A program made the position numbers and the translations under genes. Of a DNA stretch of 64,000 bases, positions 25,443 to 37,575 are shown piece after piece. This stretch comes from Chalara sp. BL73. Its lineage: Eukaryota > Ascomycota > Leotiomycetes > Helotiales. The DNA lies in the NCBI GenBank assembly GCA_918026815.1, contig CAKJVC010000186.1, forward strand, positions 1 through 64,000. The letters run 5' to 3'. Under the pieces are notes generated by a model that did no database searches, was not told the origin of the DNA, and worked only from the letters and a program-made list of their open reading frames with translations. The number at the start of each line of letters is the position of its first letter. Positions within the stretch are counted from its first letter, which is position 1.

Positions 25443-26788
25443 ATCAGGAGGCTACTCGTTCGTCTAATTGGCAGAAATCGATGCGCGACATAGGGTATAG
25501 AGCATTCAGATCCCGATTCAGTCTTATGCCATGTATGAATTGCTTAGAAAAAAGGGCAGTAATGGCATTCTTCTCAACTTCAAGATGATGGAGTTTGGCA
25601 GTGGGACTATTTATTGGCATAATGGTTGAGGCAGTGCTGAGACGCAGCTATAATCTCTCCCTGCATGCTTCACGTGCCTTGCAGCTAGACGATCTATAAG
25701 AAGAAAGCGACAGAAGCCAGAATCAGGCGAGCAAGAAGCTCCAGTTACTGCGATTATACCTGTACCAGGGATATGGTCGCTCATCGAAGACAGAAAAACA
25801 GATGAAGCAAGACTTGAGCGATACATGACGAAGCTGTTGCCCCAAAATCCCGAGGATATAAAAGCGATTCTCTTAATTTTAATAATATATGTTTGTCTAG
25901 GTAATATTCAAGCACCGTAGCCCACACTACGCCCGGTTTTCTCGTACAGCCCGTGTAGAGGCGTCAAACAACCTGGCGGGAAGATCATGACCTGTAAGGC
26001 TGATTGCGGCGTTTTGCTTCTTCTTTTGGATTGTTCTTGGGAACGCCATTTTTTTTTTGCAGGCGGGACAAAAGTGGCGGAAATCGTCAGCCAAGCAGCA
26101 CACGCAACGTAGTGCATCGCCATTGGCAGACCGGGGAATTAGGTAGCGGGAAATACCCCTCTACGCTAAATGCGCCATGTCTTGTTTTACCAGCTCCACA
26201 AAAACAACTGTGCATCGAACCATCTCGATGTAACATATAGATGATTTTACTTAATACTAAAAATCCTCGTCTTTAGACTTTCTTTGAATCATTTGGCGTC
26301 GGGCTCGCATTCGATAGTGCCTGTGGCCCGCCCTGAGCGTCATCGTATCGGAAGACCATTCTCATCATGCAGCCCTTCCCAAAGTTGAGGCCGATGGATA
26401 GCCTTACTTTCCTCATTTGAATAGACTGCCTTCGGTTTCGCTTAGATGTCTGATTCCACTTTTCTACTTGGTAAGGTCTCAGAGTTAGCCGGAATGGAGC
26501 CAAGGAACTTTGGCTGAATACGGCTCTGATTGAGGATCCCGTGCGCTTCACGAGTTCTACATACGCTTTCGCGGGCGGCTTTTGAGAACATGAAGCCGCA
26601 TATCTCAGAGCTGGCACCTTCTGATGAGCTTGTTTCCTGAGATTGCATGATCGCCGATTATTGGGGGCCATTACTTTCCACGTTAACTGTATACCCTAGG
26701 ATTATCTCTGCTATCAGTGAAGTTACATTAGTCAAGTTACATGTTGATCCTACTCCTCGAAGCGTACGAAAAATAAACGGGAATAGCT
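25443..26788. other. Intergenic between GH16 and chitin deacetylase 1
   Basis: Short frames only. A 132-codon minus frame at 26273-26671 is basic and has no recognised domain. The segment probably holds the promoters of the two divergent flanking genes. I see nothing else. Confidence 0.4.
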
Positions 26789-28748
26789 ATGTTGTCAACG
26801 CTCTTTTTCTGGGTGCAGCTGGCTTCAGTGGCCATTGCTCATAGCGAGGCTGAGAATGGCTACCCTAAAGTCGTAGGTGGTAGCCAGTTCGCTGCTAAGC
26901 TCCGATCCCGTAATCTCTTTGCAAAGGAGCAAGCGCCCGAGGAAAGAGATATGAGAGGGTCAACCAACCCAAGTTCACATGTCAAAAGGCAGGATTGTGG
27001 ACCGGGAGTGGGAAGCTGTGCTGCGGGATACTGTTGCTCTTCTGGCGGGTAAGTCAGCTGGAAACTCGTAAGAGTTTTGTTTTAACGAAGAACGCAAGCA
27101 TTTGTGGTCAAGGAACGAATTACTGTTCTGGTCCCGATTGCCAGTTTCGATATGGCCCAGCGTGTGATGCCAATACCGTTCCTGCTGGAGCCTCGACTTC
27201 CAGCATTTCCAGATCTCGTGTTGGAAGTGTTTCTTATGGCACCAGAATCAATGATTGTACACGGCCTGGTGTTGTTGCTTTGACATTTGATGATGGCCCA
27301 TATCTCTACACTCAGGCGATACTGGATCTACTCGACCAGTATAATGCCAAAGCTACGTTCTTTATCAGTAAGTCATGATACAGATTCTGTAATAGTCGTC
27401 ACTAAGATCTTGTAGCTGGTAACAATCTAGGAAAAGGAAAAATTGATGACTGTGCTACTGGCTATCCCAATATAATCAAGGTTAGTGCTTCCAATCTCCC
27501 AGATCTGTACCTATCCAACTCTGTCCTCAGCGCATGTACAACTCTGGCCATCAGATCGCCAGTCATACGTGGACGCATCAAAACCTCAATACCCTTTCTT
27601 CCACCGAGTTCAACAACCAAATAATCTACAATGAAATGGCCGTTCGCAACATCCTCGGCGTAGTCCCCACCTACTTCCGTCCGCCTTACGTAGACTGCAA
27701 TTCTGCTTGCTTCACCAAACTCGGAGATCTCGGTTACCACGTCATCTATTACGACCTTGATACCTTTGACTATGCCAACGATGCTCCAACTCTAATACAG
27801 AACTCGAAGAATTATTTCACAAATTACGTTAATCCGCATCCGAGCAATGGTCTTGTGCTTAGCCACGACACGCATTATCAAACGGTGTATAATCTAACAA
27901 AGTTCATGCTTGACACTATGGCTGCGAATGGCTATGGCACCTCTGTTACTGTGGGCACGTGTCTTGGTGACCCAGCGGCGAATTGGTATAGGTCAGCTGG
28001 CTCCCCTACGACCTGTGGTACGCCCCCTCCGCTAGTCGTCAGCACAGCAGGGAACTGCACTGGCGGGATCACCTGTCAAGGTTCGGTGTTTGGAAATTGT
28101 TGCTCTAAGTATAATTGGTGCGGCTCAACAAGTGACTACTGTGGTGTTGGATGTCAGGTAGCGTTTGGTAGTTGCTCGGTGTAAGTATTTCTGCGAAATT
28201 GCTTGGGAAAGCTGGTTTTGACATTTATGCAAAGAGGATCTTCCACTATTACTCCGACGCAGTCAGGCGGCGTGTCGTCTACGACAACGTCCAAGCCCTC
28301 AACGACTTCGTCATCAGTCACCCCGACGGCGAGTCTGACAGTCAGCACAAATGGGCGCTGCGGTTCCGGCGTAACTTGTTTGGGATCCTCCTATGGTAAC
28401 TGTTGTTCTCGTTACGGCTATTGCGGCAGCACAGTAGATCACTGCGGTTCATACTGTCAACCTAGCTTTGGCACATGTAACTCGTGAGTTTGAGATTTCT
28501 CACCATCCCATCCCTCGTTATAAGTCCACCATCTCATATTACTATGTACGAGGCACTGATATATTGCTCGTTCGATCAGACCGAGCCCGTCAGGGACACC
28601 TAGAGTCAGCACCGATGGCTCTTGCGGTAATGGTATCACGTGCTTGGGCTCTACATTCGGTAATTGCTGCTCGCGATACGGATTCTGTGGTGCAACAGCC
28701 GCATATTGTGGCACAGGGTGTCAAACTAGTTTCGGTACTTGCACTTGA
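26789..28748 (+). CDS. Chitin deacetylase (CE4) with one N-terminal and three C-terminal CBM18 modules
   Basis: Six exons give 553 aa: 26789-27048, 27099-27367, 27416-27480, 27531-28180, 28235-28483, 28580-28748. There is a signal peptide (MLSTLFFWVQLASVAIAHS) and a Kex2-like VKR site before the first cysteine-rich chitin-binding module (DCGPGVGSCAAGYCC...). The NodB deacetylase domain has all five motifs: TFDDGPY, SHTWTH, RPPYVD, DLDTFDY and LSHDTH. Three further CBM18 modules follow (each of the type FGNCCSxYxxCG), separated by Ser/Thr-rich linkers; the third is on the last exon (SFGTCT-stop). The enzyme would remove acetyl groups from wall or exogenous chitin outside the cell, with the CBM18 units holding it on the polymer or masking chitin. 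It is convergent with a second deacetylase whose stop lies 282 bp away. Confidence 0.93.
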
Positions 28749-29030
28749 GATGTACCTACACTTTGCGAGCTCTTGTAGCGGGAGGAGGAGGAAGGCACGA
28801 ACTCGAAGCCGTTTCACAAGTAACTAAGTATTTAAATGATATTCCCATCTACGACTAATAGAAGACTGCAGCTGCTGTGAAGTCAATTACAATAACACCT
28901 AACGTCCCATCAACCTTTATTACTTGCACATTACGTGCACATACTCTCCCCACCAGCTCCTAGTGCTCCTAGGAGTATTTGACTGCCCAGTAATACGTAA
29001 TGAATACTTATATCGCATGCTCATTGACCG
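28749..29030. other. Convergent 3' spacer between two deacetylase genes
   Basis: This 282-bp spacer holds the 3' ends of both transcripts. No gene is seen. Confidence 0.5.
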
Positions 29031-30528
29031 TCAATACAAAACCCTCGCTGCTGCAATCCCAAAAGCCGAAATTCCCAACATGCCATCCAGCCCAACCCCC
29101 GTAGCCGTAGCAAAACTCGAAGACACACTGCTACTCGGTCCACTGCTTGGAATTGCCGTCGGCTTAATCTCCGCCTATCTCTTCATCAGCAAATCTACCA
29201 CAAAACTCCCCGTCTACAATAAACTTACCAATGGGCGAGATACGGCCGCATCGCTCGGCGCACCACTCGCATTCCTATACCAATTTTCAGGAGGATCGTT
29301 CAGACACTCCCCAACCGTGATGGAAGTTCCGAAACCGAGGGCTAACATTCGGTCAAGAGTCCATTTTGTGAGGTTGTGTGCTGTTTGCTCATGGATATCA
29401 TGTGAGATTTCAATGAAATTTGCTGGGTAGCCGGCGGATACATTGACGGTAGCGAATTGGGTGTTGATTTCGTCTTTGGAATTTTGGATTAATTCCGGGG
29501 AATTGTTGTTATAATCTTGCCGTTTTCTGTTAGGGATTTTTGCAAGGAGTGAGACAGGGGAGGAGGTGGATTACCGTTGCTGATGATGTTGTAGTATATG
29601 ATGTGGTAGCCCATATCAAACAGCATCTTTTGCGTCGCGTTATTAGCTTCTGAATATGGTGGTCTCATATACGTGGGAAAGAAACCCAACACGTTCCGGA
29701 ACGCCATCTCATTGAAATACATCTGATTCTCACGCTGTTCTTGTGTCGCTCCACTTAGATTTTGGTGGGTCCATGTATGAGATGCGATTTGATGGCCTTC
29801 GCGATGCATGCGTTGGATGATTTGTGGATAGCCCGTGGATTCATTGTCCATGGATCCTTTGCCCATGTTGTTGCCGGTGATGAAGAAAGTTGCTTTAGCA
29901 TTGTATTGTGCCAGGATATCGAGCACGTCAGAAGTGTAGATGTAAGGTCCGTCGTCGAATGTAAGGGCGACATGGTTTTTGTTGCTGCAGGTGTAGATGC
30001 CGACCCCTCCGTAGCTGATATTTCCGATGTGTGGGCGGGCGACGTCTTTAGTGGTAGTTCCGCGAGGGGAGATATTGCCGTCGCAGCTATCACCGTAGCT
30101 AAGTTGGCAGGCTGGCCCGGAGCAGTAGTGGAAATCTTTTCCACTGTGAAAAAGTCAACGTTCGCAACTGTTAAACTCTAGGAGCATAATTTTCTTACCA
30201 GAAACCTCCAATTGAGCAGCTAAAGTTTAGTTAGCATTGTTTTCCTCAAAATGAGTTCTATCAAAGAAGTCTCCACATACCAGTACCCTGCTGGACAAGA
30301 TCCATTTACAGCTCCACATACCAATTTCTCAGCACGTTCAGTCAGGAGGGCCCCAGTGGAAACACCCCCTATTTCGAAACGTTTGTTGTACTCCATATGG
30401 GGAGGATGTTGGGTAGGCACTCTAGGTAGAAGAGCATTAGAGCCGCCGAGGAACCCAATTCCATGACTATGAACAAACGCAATTTGAGCTAGACAAAGAA
30501 CCAAACGTAGCGAACTTTGTATGTACAT
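29031..30528 (-). CDS. Chitin deacetylase (CE4) with N-terminal CBM18 and GPI-type tail
   Basis: Five exons give 418 aa: 30528-30281, 30219-30199, 30143-29575, 29515-29229, 29162-29031. The second exon is 21 nt. The start is placed at the ATG giving a signal peptide (MYIQSSLRLVLCLAQIAF). A CBM18-like module (CPAGYCCSIGGFCGKDF...) precedes the NodB domain: TFDDGPYIY, SHTWTHQNL, RPPYSE and ISHDIHE. Motif 4 reads NIISNDY where the sister gene has DLDTFDY, so one conserved acid is missing. The tail is PSSGPSSSVSSS followed by a short hydrophobic end, which fits a GPI anchor, in place of the three CBM18 units of the neighbour. The two genes are likely ancient duplicates with different ways of staying at the wall. 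The two last introns use AAG acceptors; they are chosen because they keep homology and frame. Confidence 0.88.
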
Positions 30529-31251
30529 ATCGCAATAGCAAAAATAGGCCAAATTAGAAATGGGTAGTACGAATAACCTCAAATTGACTCTTGTGTCGAC
30601 GTGAAGAAAAATCCGTCTCAGGCCGTGAGAGCTCCCGAAATCGCCTTTATGCCAAGAATAAATAAATAAATACATAGGATACTTCCCCGCGCCACTAAGG
30701 CACATGTACAGCTGTAAAATCAAGCTCCGCGACCCCTACCAGTAGGAGACAGCCAGACGTCCGATACGAACGACCCGGAAAGTCGAGCTGTGCGTCGACT
30801 GCATGGTGGCTTTATTGATACCGCCGTTCCTGCGGTCCTGCGGTGACAACTATCATGGCGTTTTGCTTTTTTGATCCTGCAAGCCAAGACTCTAAGGTTT
30901 GCTTTTGACCGCAACATGAAGGGCTTGAACAATCCCATTGTCTCTGCAGAAAAAATTTCCGTTTTACATTTCAGAAATGAGATCATGAACGCCAGAGAGG
31001 GGCTGGTGGCAGTCTTGGCAAAACAGGGGTAATTGCCCTTGTCAATCAGAGTAGAGGGATCACTCCTAGGGATATTTTAGAAACCAAATTGAGATCGGTA
31101 GTGCAAAGAGGGAATCTCAAGTATATCAGCATGTTAACATTGGAAATCGGCAGTGCACATCCTTCCATCTCATTAAGGCTATCTATTAATAATTACGAGT
31201 TGTCCTGAGCTCTACATAGAAGTAATTATTGAGAATTGAGATCCAGAGAGC
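30529..31251. other. Intergenic, promoter of chitin deacetylase 2
   Basis: Short frames only. This is 723 bp between the deacetylase start and the 3' end of the GT2 gene on the same strand. No motif was assigned. Confidence 0.4.
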
Positions 31252-33433
31252 CTAGCCTAAACGAGTTTCCGAGGTGGCTATCGCGTGACCCGATGTTTCT
31301 CCTTTCTCATTGTCACTCACTGTTTCCACCACTTTTCTTGTCTTACCCCAAGCGAAGTTGTCAATGCTCCGTAGTGCATAGAGAAGCACAATGACATTCA
31401 AGAAGGGTCCAATAAAGAAATACATTGCGAGTCCGGCCAGGTATTGCAAGCGCTCCTTTACGCCTCGAGGGTGCCAGACGACTACGAGGAAATAATACAT
31501 CAGGGGCAGAAGCATTACGGAGACGAAGGCGAGAATTATGGAGTAGTGCACAACTAGAGAGAAGAATGTTAGGGCTTCGGCAATGGGAGTCTGTGGAACC
31601 GGGCTAAGGAAGTACTTACAAGTGCACGCTTTAATGAAGCTGGCAATACATGCGATAATGAACAGGTTCAAGAACCACGTGATGACGTTGGCAACCGCGA
31701 GGATACGTTCAAACAAGAGAATACCCGGCGCAAATATGAGAAAGAGGTCATTGCTCGTTGCGCCGAGAGTCCATCGCCTTCGCTGGGATAGGAACACTGA
31801 CCATGAATGCGGAACATCAGTGTAGGCCCTAGCTTTTAGCGCTTGGCGAGTACGCGCCTTCGGAAACGCGGATAGCATTAGGCATACGTGATTACGGTCC
31901 TCACTTGCCGTGGCGCGAATTTGCTTGAGCAGGTGGTCCGTCGCATTCGGATGGTAACCAAAAAGCTCCAGCAGAATGAGATCACCGCACGTACTTTCGC
32001 AGACTTTAAGGAGCTGGCAACATCCAGGAAGGCAGGAAACTTTATGTGTTGCGATGGATTGGTGGAGACGACGTAGGCATTGTGAGATCGTGTACTCGGC
32101 ATTTTGGTAGAGCCGCCATGGTGACCAGGCCGAAGCTTGAAAGTCTACGGCAACGTACCCGCAAACTCCGACGGTGTTTTTGTAGTGTGACTGTTTAATG
32201 AGTTCTGAGATGCAGGATGGTTCGAAAAAGGTATCAGCATCCATGCCGATCAGAATGTCGACTTTTGAGAAACCGGCTTCGCGAAGGAATGAGACCATGA
32301 CCCCGAAGAAGTATGTTGAAAGAATGACAGCAGGTCTGGTTTCTCGGATGTTGAAGTTGTACAAAAAAGATCGGATGAGGATAAGACCGTCTCTCTTGCC
32401 CCGGTTTGCTTGTTTGATGATGCAAGTGTAGGGGATTCCTCCATAGCTTCCTGTTTGAACCACAACGTCCATTTCTGAATGATCCCAGGAAGTATATGCA
32501 GCCCGAATATGTTCCCTTGAGGTGGGGCCGGTCAGGATATCTTCCAAGAGATAATCGGCAGTAGTTTTCTCCATTCCTGGTCCCCGTACCTTACCATCGC
32601 AAATGATTATGATGGCTTTATTGTTCTCCTCAATTCCTGTCTGGCCAACAAGTGAATCAAGGGACTTGAGGAGCTCCTCTGGCGTTTCGTTGTAGCATGG
32701 CAAAAGTAGTACCATGCTTTCAGGCTCTTCTGGAATATACTCCTTCTCTGGACTCAATTTTCGAAATAAGACGTGGAGTATTATGGAGAAGACCATGATG
32801 CAATTGAGACCGACAGTGATGGTGATCATGGGCAAGAAGACATAGTAATACCTTGGCCACCACCACGTCGCGAAAATAAAGAGTGTGCTGCAAGGAAAGG
32901 TTAGTCACGTCCTACATTATCATGCCATGTGATATCTGAACATACTTGGCTGAAACTAGAAAGCATATAAAAATCCATTTGGTTACCAGAATCCATCTTC
33001 TCCCAGCTTTAATCTTCGCGGGCCTTCTATCCAATGGTTCAGGAATAGGTCGCCTTGTAGAGAGTTCTGAAGATGCAGACTCGTCGCTAATGGATGTCGT
33101 CCTGAAAGGTGCACCATGAGCCGATTGGCCTATCAGAGGGGGTAGTGGTAGAATATCATCATTGCTATATCGACTGCGTGGTGATTCATAGCGGGATTGC
33201 TGCTGACGACGAAGACTTGAAAACGATGAATCCCGAGTATGAACAGGAATTGGGGCCTGTGGTGGGATGCCGCCTATCCCACTCTGCTCAAGGGAGTTTG
33301 ACGAAGGTGTAGAGACTTCGGTGGGAATTGGGGGCCCTGAAATGCTGGTCCTGCTAGACACGTTCGGATCCCCAAATGGGTCCTGAACGATTGACGAGGC
33401 AGTTGACCGATGCTTAGGAAAGTTCTCCATCAT
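31252..33433 (-). CDS. Chitin-synthase-like processive family 2 glycosyltransferase
   Basis: Two exons (33433-32946 and 32887-31252) around a 58-nt intron give 707 aa. A Ser/Pro-rich cytoplasmic head (about 130 residues) is followed by two membrane helices, a GT2 domain, and four or five helices at the C-terminus. The catalytic set is present: LLPCYNETPEEL, IIICDGK, GMDADT (about 377-382), CLPGC (448-452), SEDR (491-494) and SQRRRWTLG (from about 530). The CLPGC/QRRRW pattern is that of the chitin synthase 2 type domain, but the protein is shorter than typical chitin synthases and lacks a myosin head. The product could be chitin or another beta-linked amino-sugar polymer made at the plasma membrane. 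Its neighbours are two chitin deacetylases, a GH16 and a nucleotide-sugar dehydrogenase. Confidence 0.88.
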
Positions 33434-36088
33434 TGCTTCCTTGGATGTGAAATTGAAAGGCTAAAAAGACTGACTTGTTTCTATTAAAGTGCTGGACGAA
33501 ATGAGCAGTATCAACGATCAAAAAAAAAACTAGATGTAGCGCTTGCTATCCAGCTTCATAAGCCACCAAGAAGCTGCTGGAGGACCTGCAAGCTGATCTG
33601 GCGCAAAAACCATCCATGGTCGGACCTAATATTGAAAAGCCACAGGACTTCTTAAGACCTGCATTCCCGGAATGGATTGAGGCCTGGAGAAGATCCAGAA
33701 GCTTCCGTAACCCCGGATTGAACCATCCTGCCAGACGACATGTTTCTTCGCATGAGCTGGGTGGATAACCTCAAAGTCAAAACAAGACACACTAGTGACG
33801 TAGTAAAGACATTCAGCCGCTGGTCCCAATTGGGACCTTACTAAGATTCTTTCGAGGTAAGACAGCTAGATAAAACGGACCGTAGTAGCCTGGTTGCCAG
33901 CCCAAGTATTCACGATGGGATCGACAATGCTGAAGCCGATGGACCGTGACTGTGCAGGGCTGCACATCCTTGTCGCCTCCTATATGCTCCCCATGATATG
34001 GCTTCGGATTCTTCTTTGTTGCGCTTGGAATACTGCTTCTATTCCTGGACTTCGATTGTCTCGATCCACGTATTATGGTGCCTTACATTGCCAAGCCATC
34101 ATTATTGTCAAGTTTTAATATCCTTGACTTTCTTTTTCATCCAGTGAAAATAGTAAACTTACACATTCTGCTAGACATCTTTGCCGAAGAAGAAAATGCG
34201 TGATGACGAAGTCAAACAATGGGACGGGATATATCCAGAGGCGGTCAAGTCGGGGATTGTGCACCACATATATAATGGAATAAAAGTTGAATATGAGGTG
34301 ATTTACGCCACCAAAAAAAATGGATTTTAAGGTCGATGCTGTCTTTTCAGCCTTCTAAATCTAAAAAAAAAAAGGTCATAGATCCAAACCATCATGTAAC
34401 CTTACCTGAAATTTCAACGCGCACGGTTACGAGAGAGTAGCGTCACCGTAAATGTTCGAAAATAGGATCCGTGCTTTTAACGCTGTACCGAACGTTGCCC
34501 CACCTAATCCCTCATATCATAATTCGCAAGTATAAGACATCAATGAGCGGAGACCGCTCTTTGTTGTCCAGTCGTTGGTGGCGTGGTTATTCGTATAGTA
34601 GAATTTAGACGTGCCTCCTCAGCATCCTTGTGTCGCTCAGAACCGCCAGGGGCCCGTTCCCCCACAGGGGAGTAAGGGGTGATTGTCACAGGGAACGACC
34701 TTGGACAGCATGGACAGGACTGCTGTCCGCCTATGAAAGGCTTCGATATCGAATATCCCGCATGGAGGATATGCGGGCGGGCTCGTCGCGTTGTCACCGC
34801 ATCTTGCACATATTGGCATATACGAGCCTCAGGCGTCAGCCACGTGGATACGCCTGATGAGCCCAAGGTGGTACAATGTGATGGTTAGCCTTGTCATGTG
34901 CCAAGTATTGGTGGCGCGTTGTGGACGACGCGTGAAGTTAGAACCAGGCGCGCTCGCGTAATTACACATTCATAGTGTCGGACTTGGCACTTGACCGAGC
35001 ACATGACTTTTGCCTCTCACGTCAAAAGTTTAGGAAACAAAAGAATATATGTGTAATTAACATTCTAATCTTCCAGTTCATATAGTATAACTTAAAAGAA
35101 AAATTCATACTTGCATGGAGTTAAAATTCTAAGTGTTTTTTTAAGTTTGGTTTTGATACTCGGAGAATCGTTAAATCGAGAACCGACAGGATGTTAAAAC
35201 TCACAATCACTTCATTCGTCTCTGATAGTACTTCCTTCCACCTTGAAATGCCTAGTAAATTATATATCCTAGAACGAAATAGTACACAATGCTAGATCTA
35301 GTTATGATGTAGTCCTTTCAGGAAATACCTGAGCAATGCACTTCTTTCAAAACGGGGCGCACACCTGCTGCAGAAACATCATCATCTGGCACATTAGAAG
35401 ACTGCTTCCAGTTGTTAAACAGCAGATCACCTCGGGGCGGGAAATTCTGGTCCCATACAGTTGCTCGAAATTTTCATTCCCTCAGCTGAATCAATCTCTT
35501 GCAGTTTAGGCAAGCTCGTCATTTCACATCTGTTTCTCCTTGCTGTACGAGCGGCTGAGCTCAAGCTTTCCTTTCTTGATCCCGTATGGGGACTTGGCCA
35601 TCTTAAGCATCTTGATCCTTGTCCTGAGCGTACGGCCCACATCCTTGAAGCCGCCATAATGGTGGAGTGATGAGTGCAGTCTCTGCTCAAGGTACACATT
35701 CAAGGCTTCGGCCCACGGATAAGATGCTGATTCACCTCGGGTTGGCCCATATCAACGGGAGCCGCGAGCCCTTTTTTGAATTCGTAAGCTGGAAAATCCG
35801 TTTGTCCATTAACACTCCTTTTAGCCCCTCCTTTCGGTTGTGTTGTGTTACATGTTCGGCATGGGTCTTTCATTTGGCATGAGAGGTAGTCCCATCTCAA
35901 GCCAGAGCAATTTCACCTTACATCAGAGTGTTGTCTTGGCTTTGCCCTAGGACAATAAACTCTACCGTTGTTCTTGGTATAAGGTGGCCCTGCCGAGCTG
36001 TTGTCTTGGTTTATCATTTCACCCTTTTCGTTGTACTTCTATAACTCTCATCTCAAGTATTCTCTTATCATAACAAGGTGCTTTACAT
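33434..36088. other. 2.7 kb intergenic region between GT2 and dehydrogenase genes
   Basis: It lies between the divergent GT2 and dehydrogenase genes and holds both promoters. Short homopolymer A runs occur near 33522 and 34362. No open frame here has a recognisable domain. Confidence 0.5.
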
Positions 36089-37575
36089 ATGGATCTGTCA
36101 CTGCCACGCCCGACAGCCCATGGCCAGTTATGGAACTTTGAGTCTCGACTAGAAGACTCAGTTTCCGTTTCTTGGCCTTCTTCAGACACATCAAGTACGC
36201 GTTCAGATGTAGATTCAGCAGAATCCACTTCGACGTACCAAGGATCTCCCGTCCCTGAAACCCCGCTCGAGACTCCTCTTGGAAGCGCCGAAGGTTACTT
36301 CTCCCATGTCAGAGACAGCGAGCCACCTGTGGTTGCAGTTGTCGGAGTGGGATACGTCGGGCTTCATCTAGTCACTACCTTCTCAGGCTATTATAAGGTC
36401 ATCGCTTTCGACGTGAGTGAAAAGCGACTAGCCAGTGTGGCTGGCCAATTTTCAAGTGTTTCGAACGTCTCGCTAACGTCCGACTCTTCTCGTCTTGCCG
36501 CTGCTACTCACTTCTTAGTGGCAGTCCCTACGCCGCTCGTTTCACATAGCTCCAAAACTGATACTTCTATGATCGAAAGTGCGCTCGATACAATATGTGA
36601 TCAGGTCCGTCCTGGTGCCACCATCGTCATTGAGAGTTCTGTCTCTGTCGGCATGACCAGAAGCCTTCTCAGCAAGATGGTGCATACATATAACCTATAT
36701 GCTGGCATGAGCCCAGAGGTAAGATCCTATCAGCAAGTTTGAAGGATGTGTAGCTTAGGTTCTCATTACTGCAGCGTGTTGACCCTGGTCGAGTGGATCC
36801 ACCATATGAGAGCATCCCTAAGATCATCTCTGGGCTCGACGATATTGCTCCAGGCTCCTTAGAGTCTATCCAAAAGCTCTACTCCCCAGTCTTTCAAAAT
36901 CTGGTTCCTGTTTCCTCCCCAGAGGCAGCCGAAATGACCAAGCTGTACGAGAACTGCCAACGTATGGTTTGCATTGCATACGCCAACGAAATGGCAGATG
37001 CTTGCCACGCTCTTCCCCATCCAATTGATCCATTTGAAGTCTCTCGTGCCGCTGCAACAAAACCATTCGGGTATCTTCCTTTGACCCCATCTGCTGGCGT
37101 GGGAGGGCATTGCATTCCCGTGAACCCGAATTACCTATTTAGTACCAGCACCTTCCCTATATTGCAACATGCGACGGAAAAAATGAGCAAAAGGCCTGCC
37201 ATGCTGGCCGATCGTGCGATGAGAGCCTTGCTCGCAAAGGACAGAGATCCAGTACTAAAGGCCGGAGAGCGCAAACAAAAAGTGCTGGTCGTGGGCGTCG
37301 CCTTTAAAGCAGGGCAGGAACTCACAACCAACTCACCAGCTGTTGGAATCATCCAACATTTGCTGGAGTCATGGGACGCCTATGTAGCTTTTGCAGACCC
37401 GCTTGTCAGCCAGCAGGCGTTGCCGTATGTTCCAAGGCTTGATGATAGTCAAGAGTGGAATAAGGAGCACCTTAGCCAGTTTGGCTTGATAATTGTCGTG
37501 ATGAAGCAGAGGGGATTGGACTTTGATGTGTTGAAAGAGTTGGATGGTGTTGTAATCGAGAAATATTGTCAGTAA
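36089..37575 (+). CDS. Nucleotide-sugar dehydrogenase, WecC/WbpA-like (UDP-hexosamine or UDP-glucose type)
   Basis: Two exons (36089-36718 and 36775-37575) around a 56-nt intron give 476 aa. After a Ser/Thr-rich head (about 80 residues) comes the NAD-binding AVVGVGYVGLH (86-91 GVGYVG), then AVPTPL, VIESSVSVGMTR and the active-site lysine region EMTKLYENCQR. The catalytic cysteine is in GVGGHCIPVNPNYL (C about 323). The third domain has VLVVGVAFKAG and TNSPA. GGHCIPVNP is the signature of the UDP-N-acetylhexosamine dehydrogenase branch rather than the GGSCFxKD of UDP-glucose dehydrogenases. The reaction is a two-step NAD-dependent oxidation of C6 to give a UDP-uronic acid. Substrate choice is inferred. 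It is an unusual, bacterial-looking branch beside a chitin-synthase-like GT2. Confidence 0.9.

Noticed and set aside
28924..29430. 168-codon plus-strand frame with a hydrophobic stretch
   Set aside because: It is antisense to the last exons and intron of chitin deacetylase 2, whose minus-strand reading matches the family.
31588..31622. Perfect GTAAGT donor inside the GT2 exon
   Set aside because: The only nearby acceptor would make an in-frame intron of about 30 nt, shorter than any other intron here. The uninterrupted frame is preferred.
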